Below, one piece after another: positions 23,356 to 34,800 of a stretch of 64,000 nucleotides of DNA. The translations under genes and the position numbers were made by a program. Position 1 is the first letter of the stretch. Each line of letters opens with the position of its first letter. A model generated the notes under the pieces. That model was not told the origin of the DNA, made no database searches, and saw nothing but the letters and a program-made list of their open reading frames with translations. This DNA comes from Siphonodentalium dalli (taxonomy: Eukaryota; Mollusca; Scaphopoda; Gadilida; Siphonodentaliidae): contig CP136061.1 of the NCBI GenBank assembly GCA_032622095.1, positions 18,106,991 through 18,170,990 on the forward strand, in the 5' to 3' direction.

Positions 23356-23742
23356 AGAGCCAGTGGAACAGCGGAACAGTGGAACAGCGGAACAGCACCG
23401 ATTTAGTTGTTACTTTCGAGAGGAATAGCAGATCAGAAATGTCGGACTAAAATCCCGACCGAGCATATATACGAAAAAGGGTTGGGACTTAACTGGCCAA
23501 TCATAAGCCCCTTATTATAATAAATTTTAGACATACCAGTTCCAACCATCCTGTGTCAGAGTTGGCACAGTACCTGTCAAAATAGTCATCTATCTTGGTA
23601 GGCAGGATAGTCCGAACTAGGTAACAGGGTGCTTTTAAGTCAAGTATTGGTGTGATACGCTAGTGTGCACCCTGATAAGTTGATCTGATGGTGCTGTTCC
23701 TGACATTCTCACATTAATTCCATGACCTCTATATTAAATATC
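23223..23742 (-). repeat. Candidate 5' LTR of the retroelement
   Basis: Direct repeat of 9793-10195 in the same orientation. On the coding (minus) strand it carries a TGATTGGCCAGTT (CCAAT-like) motif, a GTATATATGC TATA-like box and then short GGAAC(A)-repeats of about 8 bp. That arrangement suits a U3/R region, and all of the promoter part is missing from the other copy. The coding-strand end is GCTACA. The outer boundary near 23742 is blurred because the two copies diverge gradually. Confidence 0.6.
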
Positions 23743-24092
23743 TGTTTATTGTGATATCAGCTCAAAAAGCATGCTGGGACGACCACCTAGTGTGAAGTAA
23801 ATTATTGAGAAACAAGTATTAAAAAATAGATATATTCCCTGCATTGTTGCTCAATGTTATACAGTTCCCTGTCAGAATGAGTCAGGAATATGATTCATGG
23901 CAAGATCTAAACTTGTCCCATCTACGACTATATTTCAACCAATTTTCTGTTTTAAATTTCTAACTGATGTTGTTTCAGGCATGAAATTTCCAACAATATT
24001 GTTGAGTTTAGGTGAGATATCCATTTACCACCCCCCCCCCCCCCTACCACCACCTCCTGTCGCCACATCGCTTTCATCTCGTTTTATCGTAG
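23743..24092 (+). other. Intron end with poly-C tract
   Basis: A run of 14 or so C at about 24031-24044 precedes the EGF exon acceptor, possibly serving as its pyrimidine tract. No other feature seen. Confidence 0.5.
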
Positions 24093-24299
24093 GTTGGACC
24101 GGAAGCAACTGTCAGGAGGATATTAACGAGTGTGACGTCAATCATCCATGTCGTAACGGTGCCACGTGTAAAAACACTTTCGGTTCCTACACGTGCGCTT
24201 GTCCACTTGGTTACCATGGACACGACTGTCAAGCAGATATCAACGAGTGCATTCGCGATGCACCATGCAGCCCACAACAGCAATGCATCAACAACCCAG
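24093..24299 (+). CDS. EGF exon: DSL end plus calcium-binding EGF repeats
   Basis: The acceptor TTTTATCGTAG is at 24092; the donor GTGAGC starts at 24300. Length is 207 nt, phase 1 to phase 1, typical of EGF exons. The frame opens GWTGSNC, completing the DSL domain. Next comes a full cbEGF ([29 protein letters not shown]), then a second DINEC repeat up to CINNPG, which finishes in the next exon. D-I-N-E-C is the calcium-binding signature, and the N-T-F-G-S-Y segment also fits the Asp/Asn-hydroxylation consensus site. EGF repeats in DSL proteins support Notch contact and extend the ectodomain. Confidence 0.85.
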
Positions 24300-24424
24300 G
24301 TGAGCTATACAGCCTCAACGTTCCACGACACTAAATAGCAGGCCACAATTATGTCAAAGTAATTTGTCAATTTTGAACGAAGGTGACTTTCATTCCTTAT
24401 TTCTTATTCGAAATGTTGTATATT

Positions 24425-25700
24425 TAGGTCAAACAAAGGGTGTTGTAAGGTAGCCCACAAGGCACACTTTCCATAGACAACACAACCCCATGATCCAAAA
24501 TGGCCGCCGTCCAGAGGGGTTCAAATAGGGCACCCATGTCATTTATCGCCCCCTTGACAGATTTAGGTCAAACAAAAGGCGGTGTACGTTGGTCGCCACA
24601 TGCACTCTTTCCAGATGGGTTCAAATTCAAATAGGGCATCCATGCCATTTCTCGGATCCTAATTGACCGACTTAGATCAAACAAAGGTGTTGTGTGGTGC
24701 CCCCGCAAGCCAGTCTAAATATTCACACACTCACCCCACCCGATCCAAAATTGCCGCCGCCCAGGGGGTTCAAATAGGGAACCCATGTCATTTCTCGGCA
24801 CCATGGCCGACTGAAGTTACACAAATGGTGTTGTATGGTGGCCCATCGTGCCAATCTAAATATTCACCCCACTAATCTCACCCCGATTAAAATGGTCGCC
24901 AACCAGAGGATCCAAATAGGGCACCCATGCCATATTTCTCGGCCTTTTGACCAATTTAGATCAAACAAAGTGAGTTATAGGGTGACCCGAAGCCAATCTA
25001 AATATTCACCCACTCACTCCACCCCAATCCAAAATGGCCGAGAAATGGCATGGGTGCCCAACTGGAACCCCAATGGACGGCGGCCAATTTGGGTCGGTGT
25101 GGGTGAGTATTTAAATTGGCTTGGAGGCCACCATAGAACACCACTTGTTTGACATAAATTGGTCAAGGGGTCCAGATATGGCATGAATGCCCTATTTGAA
25201 CCCTCTGGACGGCGGCCATTTTCAATCGAGGCGGGGTGAGTGAGGTGAATATTTCGACTGGTATGTGGGCCACCATACAACACCCTTTGTTCTACCTAAA
25301 TCGGTCTAGCGACCGAAAATGGCATGGGTGCCCTATTTGAACCCTTCTGACTGGCGTACATTTTGGATCGGGGGTGGCATGGAAAGAATGCCTTGGTGCC
25401 ACCTACAACACCCTTTGTTTGACCTAAACCGGTCAAAATGTCGAGAACTGGCATGGTGCCCTATTTGAATCCCTGCGGTGGTAATTTTGGATTGGTGTGT
25501 GATGAGTGGGGTGAGTATTTAGATTGGCATGGATGCCCTATTTGAATCCCTGCGGTGGTAATTTTGGATTGGTGTGTGATGAGTGGGGTGAGTATTTAGA
25601 TTGGCATGGATGCCCTCCTACAACACCCTGTATTTGACCTAAATCGATCAAGGGGTCGAGAAATGGAATTTGGGATCGGGATGGGTGTATGGAAAGAGTG
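24425..25700. repeat. Foldback-like inverted repeat of tandem ~150 bp units (FB3)
   Basis: Left arm (about 24425-25037): four units reading GGTCAAACAAAGGGTGTTGT, CCAAAATGGCCGCC, CAGAGG-GTTCAAATAGGGCACCCATG. Right arm (about 25045-25670): the same units inverted (GCCCTATTTGAACCC, GGACGGCGGCCATTTT, ACACCCTTTGTTTGACCTAAAT). The centre is near 25040. The outer ends are imprecise and no target duplication was seen. A 92 bp block is tandemly duplicated at about 25470-25615. It fills most of the intron between the EGF and stalk exons. Confidence 0.75.
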
Positions 25701-25808
25701 CATTGGAAGATACACGTCAACATGTATTCACTCATCTTGGTCTATGACAGGAAGAAGACTGAGCTCACATTCACCATCATTTACCATAAATTGCGCATTC
25801 ATCTTCAG

Positions 25809-26276
25809 GGAGCTACATATGTGTTTCGATAACAACAACATCGACGACAAAAGCGACAACCACTGCAAAGTCAACGAAAATCTCAAGTATGACAACAACT
25901 GCCAATCCATCTAAAGCGATGTCAACAACTGTCAATCCATCGAAAGCGATTACGTCTGCTCGACCAAATACTACGCGACCCAAGACACAACCGACGACAC
26001 GACCGAGAAGTCCTACAACAAAAGTCTACACGACACAAAGAAGCACCAAACATGCGACCAGAACAACGTCCCAAAACTCCACAGTTTCTGCCGGTGTTAC
26101 AACCGCCATCGCTTCAACGCCAATTCAACAGACGTCCTCCTCCGCGCAAACAGTTCATCGACAAACGGCGACATCGGCCATTTTAAATCTAACTTCTCAA
26201 ATCACCAAAACGTCTCAAACGTTGACGCCAGAGCAACGAAAATCCACAACAATTAGTCCGCTTGTTTCGAGCACAG
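25809..26276 (+). CDS. EGF end and Ser/Thr-rich stalk exon
   Basis: The acceptor TTCATCTTCAG ends at 25808; the donor GTGAGA starts at 26277. Length is 468 nt, phase 1 to 1. It opens with GSYICV, which completes the C-x-N-N-x-G-S-Y-x-C part of the second EGF, though the last two EGF cysteines are not seen. Almost all of the remaining 150 residues are Thr, Ser, Lys, Pro and Ala (for example TTTSTTKATTTAKSTK). That composition is expected for a heavily O-glycosylated, extended stalk that lifts the DSL/EGF head from the membrane. Short repeats (NPSKAMSTTVNPSKA) are present. Confidence 0.75.
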
Positions 26277-26329
26277 GTGAGATTGGTTCCACACGAGGTT
26301 TGTTTTGAGTTATGAGTTGGAAATTGGAT

Positions 26330-26562
26330 TTACCATTTCTATACTAAATGGATTCTCCCACTCAGACATAAAAGTATACACTGTCATGGAAGGGTTTATT
26401 GGTCATCTGGAGGGATGTTCAAGAAGTATGACAGACGAAAGATAATAGAAAGTTAAGGTGGACTCCTATTCATTCGTGGGAAATGTTGATATAATTAATA
26501 AGTTCAACATTGTCGTTTCGTTATCTGATCATTTCAATGAATATTTAGTATAGAACTGATTA
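26330..26562. mobile_element. MITE family D copy, decayed but near full length
   Basis: Left end TTTCTATACTAAATGGATTCTCCCA; right end ATTTAGTATAGAA with a nearby TTAA. Internal words (GGTCATCTGGAGGGATGTTCA, AATAAGTTCAACA) match family D at 56.7 and 61.5-62.8 kb. Family D ends resemble the TTAACCCTTTC termini of the piggyBac-like MITEs. Confidence 0.6.
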
Positions 26563-26898
26563 AAGCAACAAATTTCAAAGAGAATTTATACAGGTTGGAA
26601 AATCAAATAATTTCAAGTTTTCAACCTTTTTCGGTCTGAAATTTCCAACTAATGTTGTTCAAGTATGAAATTTAAAACAGTTGTAAATTTGGCCACAGTT
26701 GATGGTGAGACACTCTCCACCCAAGTCCCTGACTACAATAAGTTATTAATAAGTTTATTATTAATGACAGGAGATAAGTATACATAAGTATCATGATACA
26801 TTTCCATGACTATGTTGTTTATAAAGTATGCATTTGAGTGACGTGCTAGTTTAACACAATATTTACATGATATATAGTGACCAAACCCATCAACATCA
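26563..26898 (+). other. Intron, no feature seen
   Basis: AT-rich. Contains ATGAAATTT/GTTGTT words similar to 23940-24010, possibly an old short repeat. Confidence 0.45.
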
Positions 26899-27145
26899 GT
26901 GCATCCGTGCGCGCGGTCGTCATCCCGTCTCCATCATCATCATCATAGCCATCATCAACCCATCACCATCTTCATCAGCATCATTATCATCATCAGCAGC
27001 ATTGCCATCGCCATCCCGTCGCTAGCATCATCACCATCAGCATTGTCGTCGTCATTCCCACCACCCTCATCATCGTCATTTTCGTTTCATCACCATCTCC
27101 ATTGCCATCATCATCACCCTCATCGTCGTCATCTCTCTCATTAAT
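26899..27145. repeat. CATCAT-type microsatellite
   Basis: Imperfect CATCAT/CATCAC/CGTCGTCAT trinucleotide run of about 220 bp. The open frames it creates (His/Ser-rich on +) are composition artefacts. Confidence 0.85.
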
Positions 27146-27726
27146 GGTGAGTATATTTAAAACCTAATTTCATAAATATTGCAAGATGTTTTATATAGCT
27201 TCTGTCTTCACTTTGGAAATAATGTTTTGATCTTGTCATTGATAGCTTGTCCGTGGTTTAGTATTTGGCAAGTTCTTATCAAGGATTACCCTCAACTCAT
27301 GCCTCTCACATTAAAGTGACATAATTCTCTTTACCGACGTAAAACCCAGCTTAACTTAAAATATACCACAACAACTTTAGACCATGATGTACTCATAACA
27401 TAGAACGTCCACGTGTGCACATTTGGCCTCTAACCGATGAATAGTTAACTGCGACAAAAGACTGAACACATGCACAGTGCTTATAAACCCCATGCAATTC
27501 AATTACTTGTGTCGAGAGGAGTGCTGCTCATTTGCATACATATTGCTCATATATTCACGTGCATCCCTCTGAATGTCCCTGTTGTTTGGTATAAACTCAG
27601 GAGTCGTACTATTTTTCGCTGTTTTAAATTCGCGCATCGATGGATGCGCGAAAAATAGTACTGCGCGAACTCAAATACGAGTACGGTATAACATGGAAAT
27701 TACATAGTGAAATAAAGTCCTATTAT

Positions 27727-27945
27727 AAATCATATTTATGGAGACACGGACTCAGTATGAGTGTTCATTGCTTCATATGTACTTAACTCAGTGATCGCGA
27801 ACAAATTCTCATTTATTATCGAAATGGCAATGTATCGATCAGAATGGCACATTGAGGTGTCCCTCAAACAAAAGTCCCGATTTTCTCCCATAGCATGTCG
27901 GGGTTAGAACACGCGCCAACCTCGTCTAGCCCATGCAGAATGCAA
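27727..27945 (+). repeat. Dispersed repeat family G, copy 2
   Basis: Ordered similarity to 8004-8225 over about 220 bp (see words there), here GGGGTTAGAACACGCGCC at the B-box-like site. Short inverted words with GCGCGAA and AAAATAGTAC near 27606-27670 lie just upstream. Confidence 0.6.
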
Positions 27946-28115
27946 TGATCTTATCCACGACCCAAGCACCTCGTCTATACGGGGGCATCCTTAAAAAGGA
28001 AGCATTTCGCCAAGAGTTGGGAAGCGTATATATACAGTAGTTCTCAATGTCCTTAATTATACACGCCCGATCCTAGCCTCAAACCGTATTAATCGTGAAT
28101 TCTTTGTACTTGTAG

Positions 28116-28239
28116 AATTCCACTTAAGGTTCTCCAAGGGCCATAAACACGACGTACATAAACTGGCGTCATCTGTCGCATCCATGCTGGATTCACAGCT
28201 CTGTGACGATCCCGCTGTCGTCATTCCACGGGGAGACAT
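28116..28239 (+). CDS. Exon candidate: possible first half of a SEA-like module
   Basis: The acceptor TTTGTACTTGTAG is good, and the donor GTGAGT at 28240 is excellent. Entry in phase 1 matches the previous exon and gives an open frame of 41 codons (FHLRFSKGHKHDVHKLASSV, then MLDSQLCDDPAVVIPRGD). Exit is phase 2. The alternating hydrophobic pattern and position between a mucin-like stalk and the membrane suggest a SEA-type module, which in other proteins is often membrane-proximal and self-cleaving. I do not see the GSVVV cleavage motif. The domain call is speculative; the exon call is fair. Confidence 0.55.
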
Positions 28240-28792
28240 GTGAGTACAAGAAAACCAGTCAGAAATGGCTACGCCCTCGAGATCATATTAATAGGCATAT
28301 ATATAAATTGTGGTGGAAAATATATTGGTTTCATGAATGCACCACCTCAGAATTCCGTTAATACAACTAATCCTTCAAATTATTACAACAACTACGGCAA
28401 AATATTATCACTGGAGCTTTCTCATTCACCACACCAGAAAGCCTCTAAATGCGGGCCAAAAATCTACTAATCGGATTAAATACACACACTTCGCAATACA
28501 ACCTTTAGTCTATATTCATGCATGCATACATGGGTACGGTACAATTTACTTGTATGTTTTGCGTAAATATCCAAGTGACAACCTTACATGAATATCTTGA
28601 TTTTTTTTGGTCCAATGCAGTTGTACAAAATGTAGATCGTGCCCCAAATATCTACTATGGCAACGCCCATAAAGATCATATTCACCCGTTCAAAACCAGA
28701 TAGCTGTTGTTTGATGCTCTGACCTGTTCTGACGGGGAACTTTATAACATTACTCCGGTCATACCAGTGCACTTCTGTTAGACGAAACTATA
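28240..28792 (+). other. Intron, no feature seen
   Basis: AT-rich DNA up to the foldback element. An acceptor-like CCAATGCAG at 28618 was tested and gives no usable exon. Confidence 0.5.
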
Positions 28793-28859
28793 AGCTCCAT
28801 GAATTCCGTTACTAGTTCCCAGTTCCAAGTTCCCAGTTCTCAAAATATAATAATAATCG

Positions 28860-31800
28860 TTACTAAATCGCCTATGTAAGCATAACCACAGCAGCTACGG
28901 GGCCATCCTTTTGGATTCTTCTTGTGCCACCACTAGTCCATCTAAAAATCACAAACTAGGTCACATAAATTTGTCCAGATGTTCAAAAATTGGGCGTAAG
29001 TCGTGCGTGGGGTAAAAATAGGAACATTTTCGTTGCTAAATTCCCTATGTCAGCATAACCACATCAGCCACGGGGCTATCCTTGTGGATTCTGCTTGTGC
29101 CACCACTAGTCCATCTAGAAATCACAAATCAAGTAACATACGCCCGTCCAGCTGTTCAAAAATTGGGCGTAAGTCGTGCGTGGGTTAAAAATAGGACATT
29201 TTTCGTTGCTAAATTGCTTATGTATTCATAACCACAACAGTCAAGGGGCTATCCTTATGGATTCTTCTTGTGCCACCATTAGTCCATCTAGAAATTACAA
29301 ACTAGTTCACATACGCCTGTCCAGCGGTTCAAACATTGGGCGTAAGTCGTGCGTGGGGTCAAAATATTGAAAAAAAGGTCATTTTTCCTTGCTAAATCGC
29401 CTGCGTAGGCATAACCATAGCAGCCACGGGGCTATCCTTGTGGATTCTTCTTGTGCCACCACCACTCCATCTAAAAATCACAAACTAGGTCACATAAACG
29501 TGTCGAGCTGTTCAAAAATTCGGCGTAAGTCGTGCGTGGGGTAAAATATGACACTTTTGTTGCTAAATTCCCTATGTAAGCATAATCTTCTTGTACCACC
29601 ACTAGTCCATCTAAAAATTACAAACTAGGTCACATAAACTTGTCCAGCTATTCAAAAATTGAGCGTAAATCGCGTGGGGTAAAAATAGGACATTTTTCGT
29701 TGCTTATTCCATATTCCAGCCTTTTCTCATGAAAATCAGCTCATTATTCGATTATATGGAAGAATATTTTAGGTATATAATCTGATAATTTTGAGTCGAT
29801 AATGTGCTGAAAAGGAGACTATTAGTCACATTATCGACTCATATAGAGGCGATTCTAAGCCGATTATGTGTGGACAATGACAAAAATAAACCAACCCACG
29901 ACTTATCAGGTGTAACCTCATTAACATGTGTTTTCACTATGGCTCGCACCATAACACGAAATGACGACTATAACTCCATTATCTGCTTATTTCATAATCA
30001 AATAATCACTTTATGTACCTAATTAAAATTATAGGTCTATTATGTGCGTATTTACGCGACAATATGTTACTAAATCGCCTGCGTTGGCATAACCATAACA
30101 GCCACGGGGCTATCCTTGTGCTTTCTTCCTCAATAACCACTAGTCCATCTATAAATCACAAACGGGTTCACATACGCCAGTCCAGCTGTTCAATAATTGG
30201 GCGTAAGTTGTGCGTGGGTGAAAATAATGAAGGTCATTTTTCGTTGCTAAATCGCCTGCGTATGCATAACCATAGCAGCCACGGGGCTATCCTTGTGGAT
30301 TATTCTTGTTCCACCACTAGTCCATCTAGAAATCACAAATCAAGTAACATGCGCCCGTCCAGCTGTTCAAACATTTAGCGTAAGTTGTGCGTGGGGACAA
30401 AATATTGAAAAAAAGGTCATTTTCGTTGCTAAATCGCCTGCGTATGCATAACCATAGAAGCCATGGGGTTATTCTTGTGGATTCTTCTTGTGCCACCACT
30501 AGTCCATCAATCACAAACGGGTTCACATACTCCTGTCCAGCTGTTCAAAAATTGGGCGTAAGTTGTGCGTGGGTCAAAATAATGAAAAAAAAGAAATAAT
30601 TTCGTTTCTAAATCGACTGCGTAGGCATAACCATAGCAGCCACGGGGCTATCCTTGTGTATTCTTCTTGCGCCACCACTATTCCATCTAGTAATTACAAA
30701 TCAAGTAACATGCGCCCGTCCAGATGTTCAAAAATTGGTCGTAAGTCGTGCGTGGGGACAAAATATTGAAAACAAGGTAATTTTCGTTGCTAAATCGCCT
30801 GCGTATGCATAACCATAGAAGCCACGGGGTTATTCTTGTGGATTATTCTTGTGCCACCACTAGTCCATCTAGAAATTACAAATCAAGTAACATGCGCCCG
30901 TCTAGCTGTTCAAAAATTGGGCGTAAGTCGTGCTTGGGGTCAAAATATTGAAAAAAAAGGTAATTTTTCGATGCTAAATCGCTGTGTAGGCATAACCATA
31001 GCAGCCACGGGGTTATCCTTGTGGTTTATTCTTGTGCCACCACTAGTCCATCTAGAAATCACAAATCAAGTAACATCCGTCCGTCCAGTTGTTCAAAAAT
31101 TTGGCGTAAGTCGTGCGTGGGGTCAAAATAATGAAACAAATGTCATTTTTTGTTGCTAAATCGTCTGCCTAGGCATAACCATAGTAGCTACGGGATTATC
31201 CTTGTGGATTCTTCTTGTGCCACCATTCGTCCATCTATAAATCACAAACTGGTCCACACATGCCTGTCCAGCTGTTCAAAAATTGGGCGTAAGTCGTGCG
31301 TGGGGTAAAAATAGGAACATTTTCGTTGCTAAATTCCCTATGTCAGCATAACCACATCAGCCACGGGGCTATCCTTGTGGATTCTGCTTGTGCCACCACT
31401 AGTCCATCTAGAAATCACAAATCAAGTAACATACGCCCGTCCAGCTGTTCAAAAATTGGGCGTAAGTCGTGCGTGGGTTAAAAATAGGACATTTTTCGTT
31501 GCTAAATTGCTTATGTATTCATAACCACAACAGCCAAGGGGCTATCCTTATGGATTCTTCTTGTGCCACCATTAGTCTATCTAGAAATTACAAACTAGTT
31601 CACATACGCCTGTCCAGCGGTTCAAACATTGGGCGTAAGTCGTGCGTGGGGTCAAAATATTGAAAAAAAGGTCATTTTTCCTTGTTAAATCGCCTGCGTA
31701 GGCATAACCATAGCAGCCACGGGGCTATCCTTGTGGATTCTTCTTGTGCCACCACCACTCCATCTAAAAATCACAAACTAGGTCACATAAACGTGTCGAG

Positions 31801-34800
31801 CTGTTCAAAAATTCGGCGTAAGTCGTGCGTGGGGTAAAATATGACACTTTTTGTTGCTAAATTCCCTATGTAAGCATAATCTTCTTGTACCACCACTAGT
31901 CCATCTAAAAATCACAAACTAGGTCACATAAACTTGTCCAGCTATTCAAAAATTGGGCGTAAATCGCGTGGGGTAAAAATAGGACATTTTTCGTTGCTTA
32001 TTCCAGCCTTTTCTCATGAAAATCAGCTCATTATTCGATTATATGGAAGAATATTTTAGGTATATAATCTGCTTAATTTTGAGTCGATAATGTGCTGAAA
32101 AGGAGACTATTAGTCACATTATCGACTCATATAGAGGCGATTCTAAGCCGATTATGTGTGGACAATGATAAAAATAAACCAACCCACGACTTATCAGGTG
32201 TAACCTCATTAACATGTGTTTTCACTATGGCTCGCACCATAACACGAAATGACGACTATAACTCCATTATCTGCTTATTTCTTAATCAAATAATCACTTT
32301 ATGTACCTAATTAAAATTATAGGTCTATTATGTGCGTATTTACGCGACAATATGTTACTAAATCGCCTGCGTTGGCATAACCATAACAGCCACGGGGCTA
32401 TCCTTGTGCTTTCTTCTTCAATAACCACTAGTCCATCTATAAATCACAAACGGGTTCACATACGCCAGTCCAGCTGTTCAATAATTGGGCGTAAGTTGTG
32501 CGTGGGTGAAAATAATGAAGGTCATTTTTCGTTGCTAAATCGCCCGCGTATGCATAACCATAGCAGCCACGGGGCTATCCTTGTGGATTATTCTTGTTCC
32601 ACCACTAGTCCATCTAGAAATCACAAATCAAGTAACATGCGCCCGTCCAGCTGTTCAAACATTTAGCGTAAGTTGTGCGTGGGGACAAAATATTGAAAAA
32701 AAGGTCATTTTCGTTGCTAAATCGCCTGCGTATGCATAACCATAGAAGCCATGGGGTTATTCTTGTGGATTCTTCTTGTGCCACCACTAGTCCATCAATC
32801 ACAAACGGGTTCACATACTCCTGTCCAGCTGTTCACAAATTGGGCGTAAGTTGTGCGTGGGTCAAAATAATGAAAAAAAGAAAAAAATTCGTTGCTAAAT
32901 CGACTGCGTAGGCATAACCATAGCAGCCACGGGGCTATCCTTGTGTATTCTTCTTGCGCCACCACTAATCCATCTAGAAATCACAAATCAAGTAACATGC
33001 GCCCGTCCAGATGTTCAAAAATTGGTCGTAAGTCGTGCGTGGGGACAAAATATTGAAAACAAGGTAATTTTCGTTGCTAAATCGCCTGCGTATGCATAAC
33101 CATAGAAGCCACGGGGTTATTCTTGTGGATTATTCTTGTGCCACCACTAGTCCATCTAGAAATTACAAATCAAGTAACATGCGCCCGTCTAGCTGTTCAA
33201 AAATTGGGCGTAAGTCGTGCTTGGGGTCAAAATATTGAAAAAAAAGGTAATTTTTCGATGCTAAATCGCTGTGTAGGCATAACCATAGCAGCCACGGGGT
33301 TATCCTTGTGGTTTATTCTTGTGCCACCACTAGTCCATCTAGAAATCACAAATCAAGTAACATCCGTCCGTCCAGTTGTTCAAAAATTTGGCGTAAGTCG
33401 TGCGTGGGGTCAAAATAATGAAACAAATGTCATTTTTTGTTGCTAAATCGTCTGCCTAGGCATAACCATAGTAGCTACGGGATTATCCTTGTGGATTCTT
33501 CTTGTGCCACCATTCGTCCATCTATAAATCACAAACTGGTCCACACATGCCTGTCCAGCTGTTCAAAAATTGGGCGTAAGTCGTGCGTGGGGTAAAAATA
33601 GGAACATTTTCGTTGCTAAATTCCCTATGTCAGCATAACCACATCAGCCACGGGGCTATCCTTGTGGATTCTGCTTGTGCCACCACTAGTCCATCTAGAA
33701 ATCACAAATCAAGTAACATACGCCCGTCCAGCTGTTCAAAAATTGGGCGTAAGTCGTGCGTGGGTTAAAAATAGGACATTTTTCGTTGCTAAATTGCTTA
33801 TGTATTCATAACCACAACAGCCAAGGGGCTATCCTTATGGATTCTTCTTGTGCCACCATTAGTCTATCTAGAAATTACAAACTAGTTCACATACGCCTGT
33901 CCAGCGGTTCAAACATTGGGCGTAAGTCGTGCGTGGGGTCAAAATATTGAAAAAAAGGTCATTTTTCCTTGTTAAATCGCCTGCGTAGGCATAACCATAG
34001 CAGCCACGGGGCTATCCTTGTGGATTCTTCTTGTGCCACCACCACTCCATCTAAAAATCACAAACTAGGTCACATAAACGTGTCGAGCTGTTCAAAAATT
34101 CGGCGTAAGTCGTGCGTGGGGTAAAATATGACACTTTTTGTTGCTAAATTCCCTATGTAAGCATAATCTTCTTGTACCACCACTAGTCCATCTAAAAATC
34201 ACAAACTAGGTCACATAAACTTGTCCAGCTATTCAAAAATTGGGCGTAAATCGCGTGGGGTAAAAATAGGACATTTTTCGTTGCTTATTCCAGCCTTTTC
34301 TCATGAAAATCAGCTCATTATTCGATTATATGGAAGAATATTTTAGGTATATAATCTGCTTAATTTTGAGTCGATAATGTGCTGAAAAGGAGACTATTAG
34401 TCACATTATCGACTCATATAGAGGCGATTCTAAGCCGATTATGTGTGGACAATGATAAAAATAAACCAACCCACGACTTATCAGGTGTAACCTCATTAAC
34501 ATGTGTTTTCACTATGGCTCGCACCATAACACGAAATGACGACTATAACTCCATTATCTGCTTATTTCTTAATCAAATAATCACTTTATGTACCTAATTA
34601 AAATTATAGGTCTATTATGTGCGTATTTACGCGACAATATGTTACTAAATCGCCTGCGTTGGCATAACCATAACAGCCACGGGGCTATCCTTGTGCTTTC
34701 TTCTTCAATAACCACTAGTCCATCTATAAATCACAAACGGGTTCACATACGCCAGTCCAGCTGTTCAATAATTGGGCGTAAGTTGTGCGTGGGTGAAAAT

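Noticed and set aside
23979-24011. Exon-like GCATGAAATTTCC block between TTTCAG and GTGAGA
   Set aside because: Similar words recur near 26640 as a repeat, and the block would break the perfect DSL-EGF junction from 8643 to 24093.
24074-24338. Alternative frames over the EGF exon on both strands
   Set aside because: Shadows of the EGF coding frame, which has the cysteines and splice sites.
26899-27144. His/Ser-rich ORF
   Set aside because: Translation of a CATCAT microsatellite.
28619-28703. Possible exon after CCAATGCAG
   Set aside because: Entry in the needed phase meets a stop after 17 codons and no donor is present.
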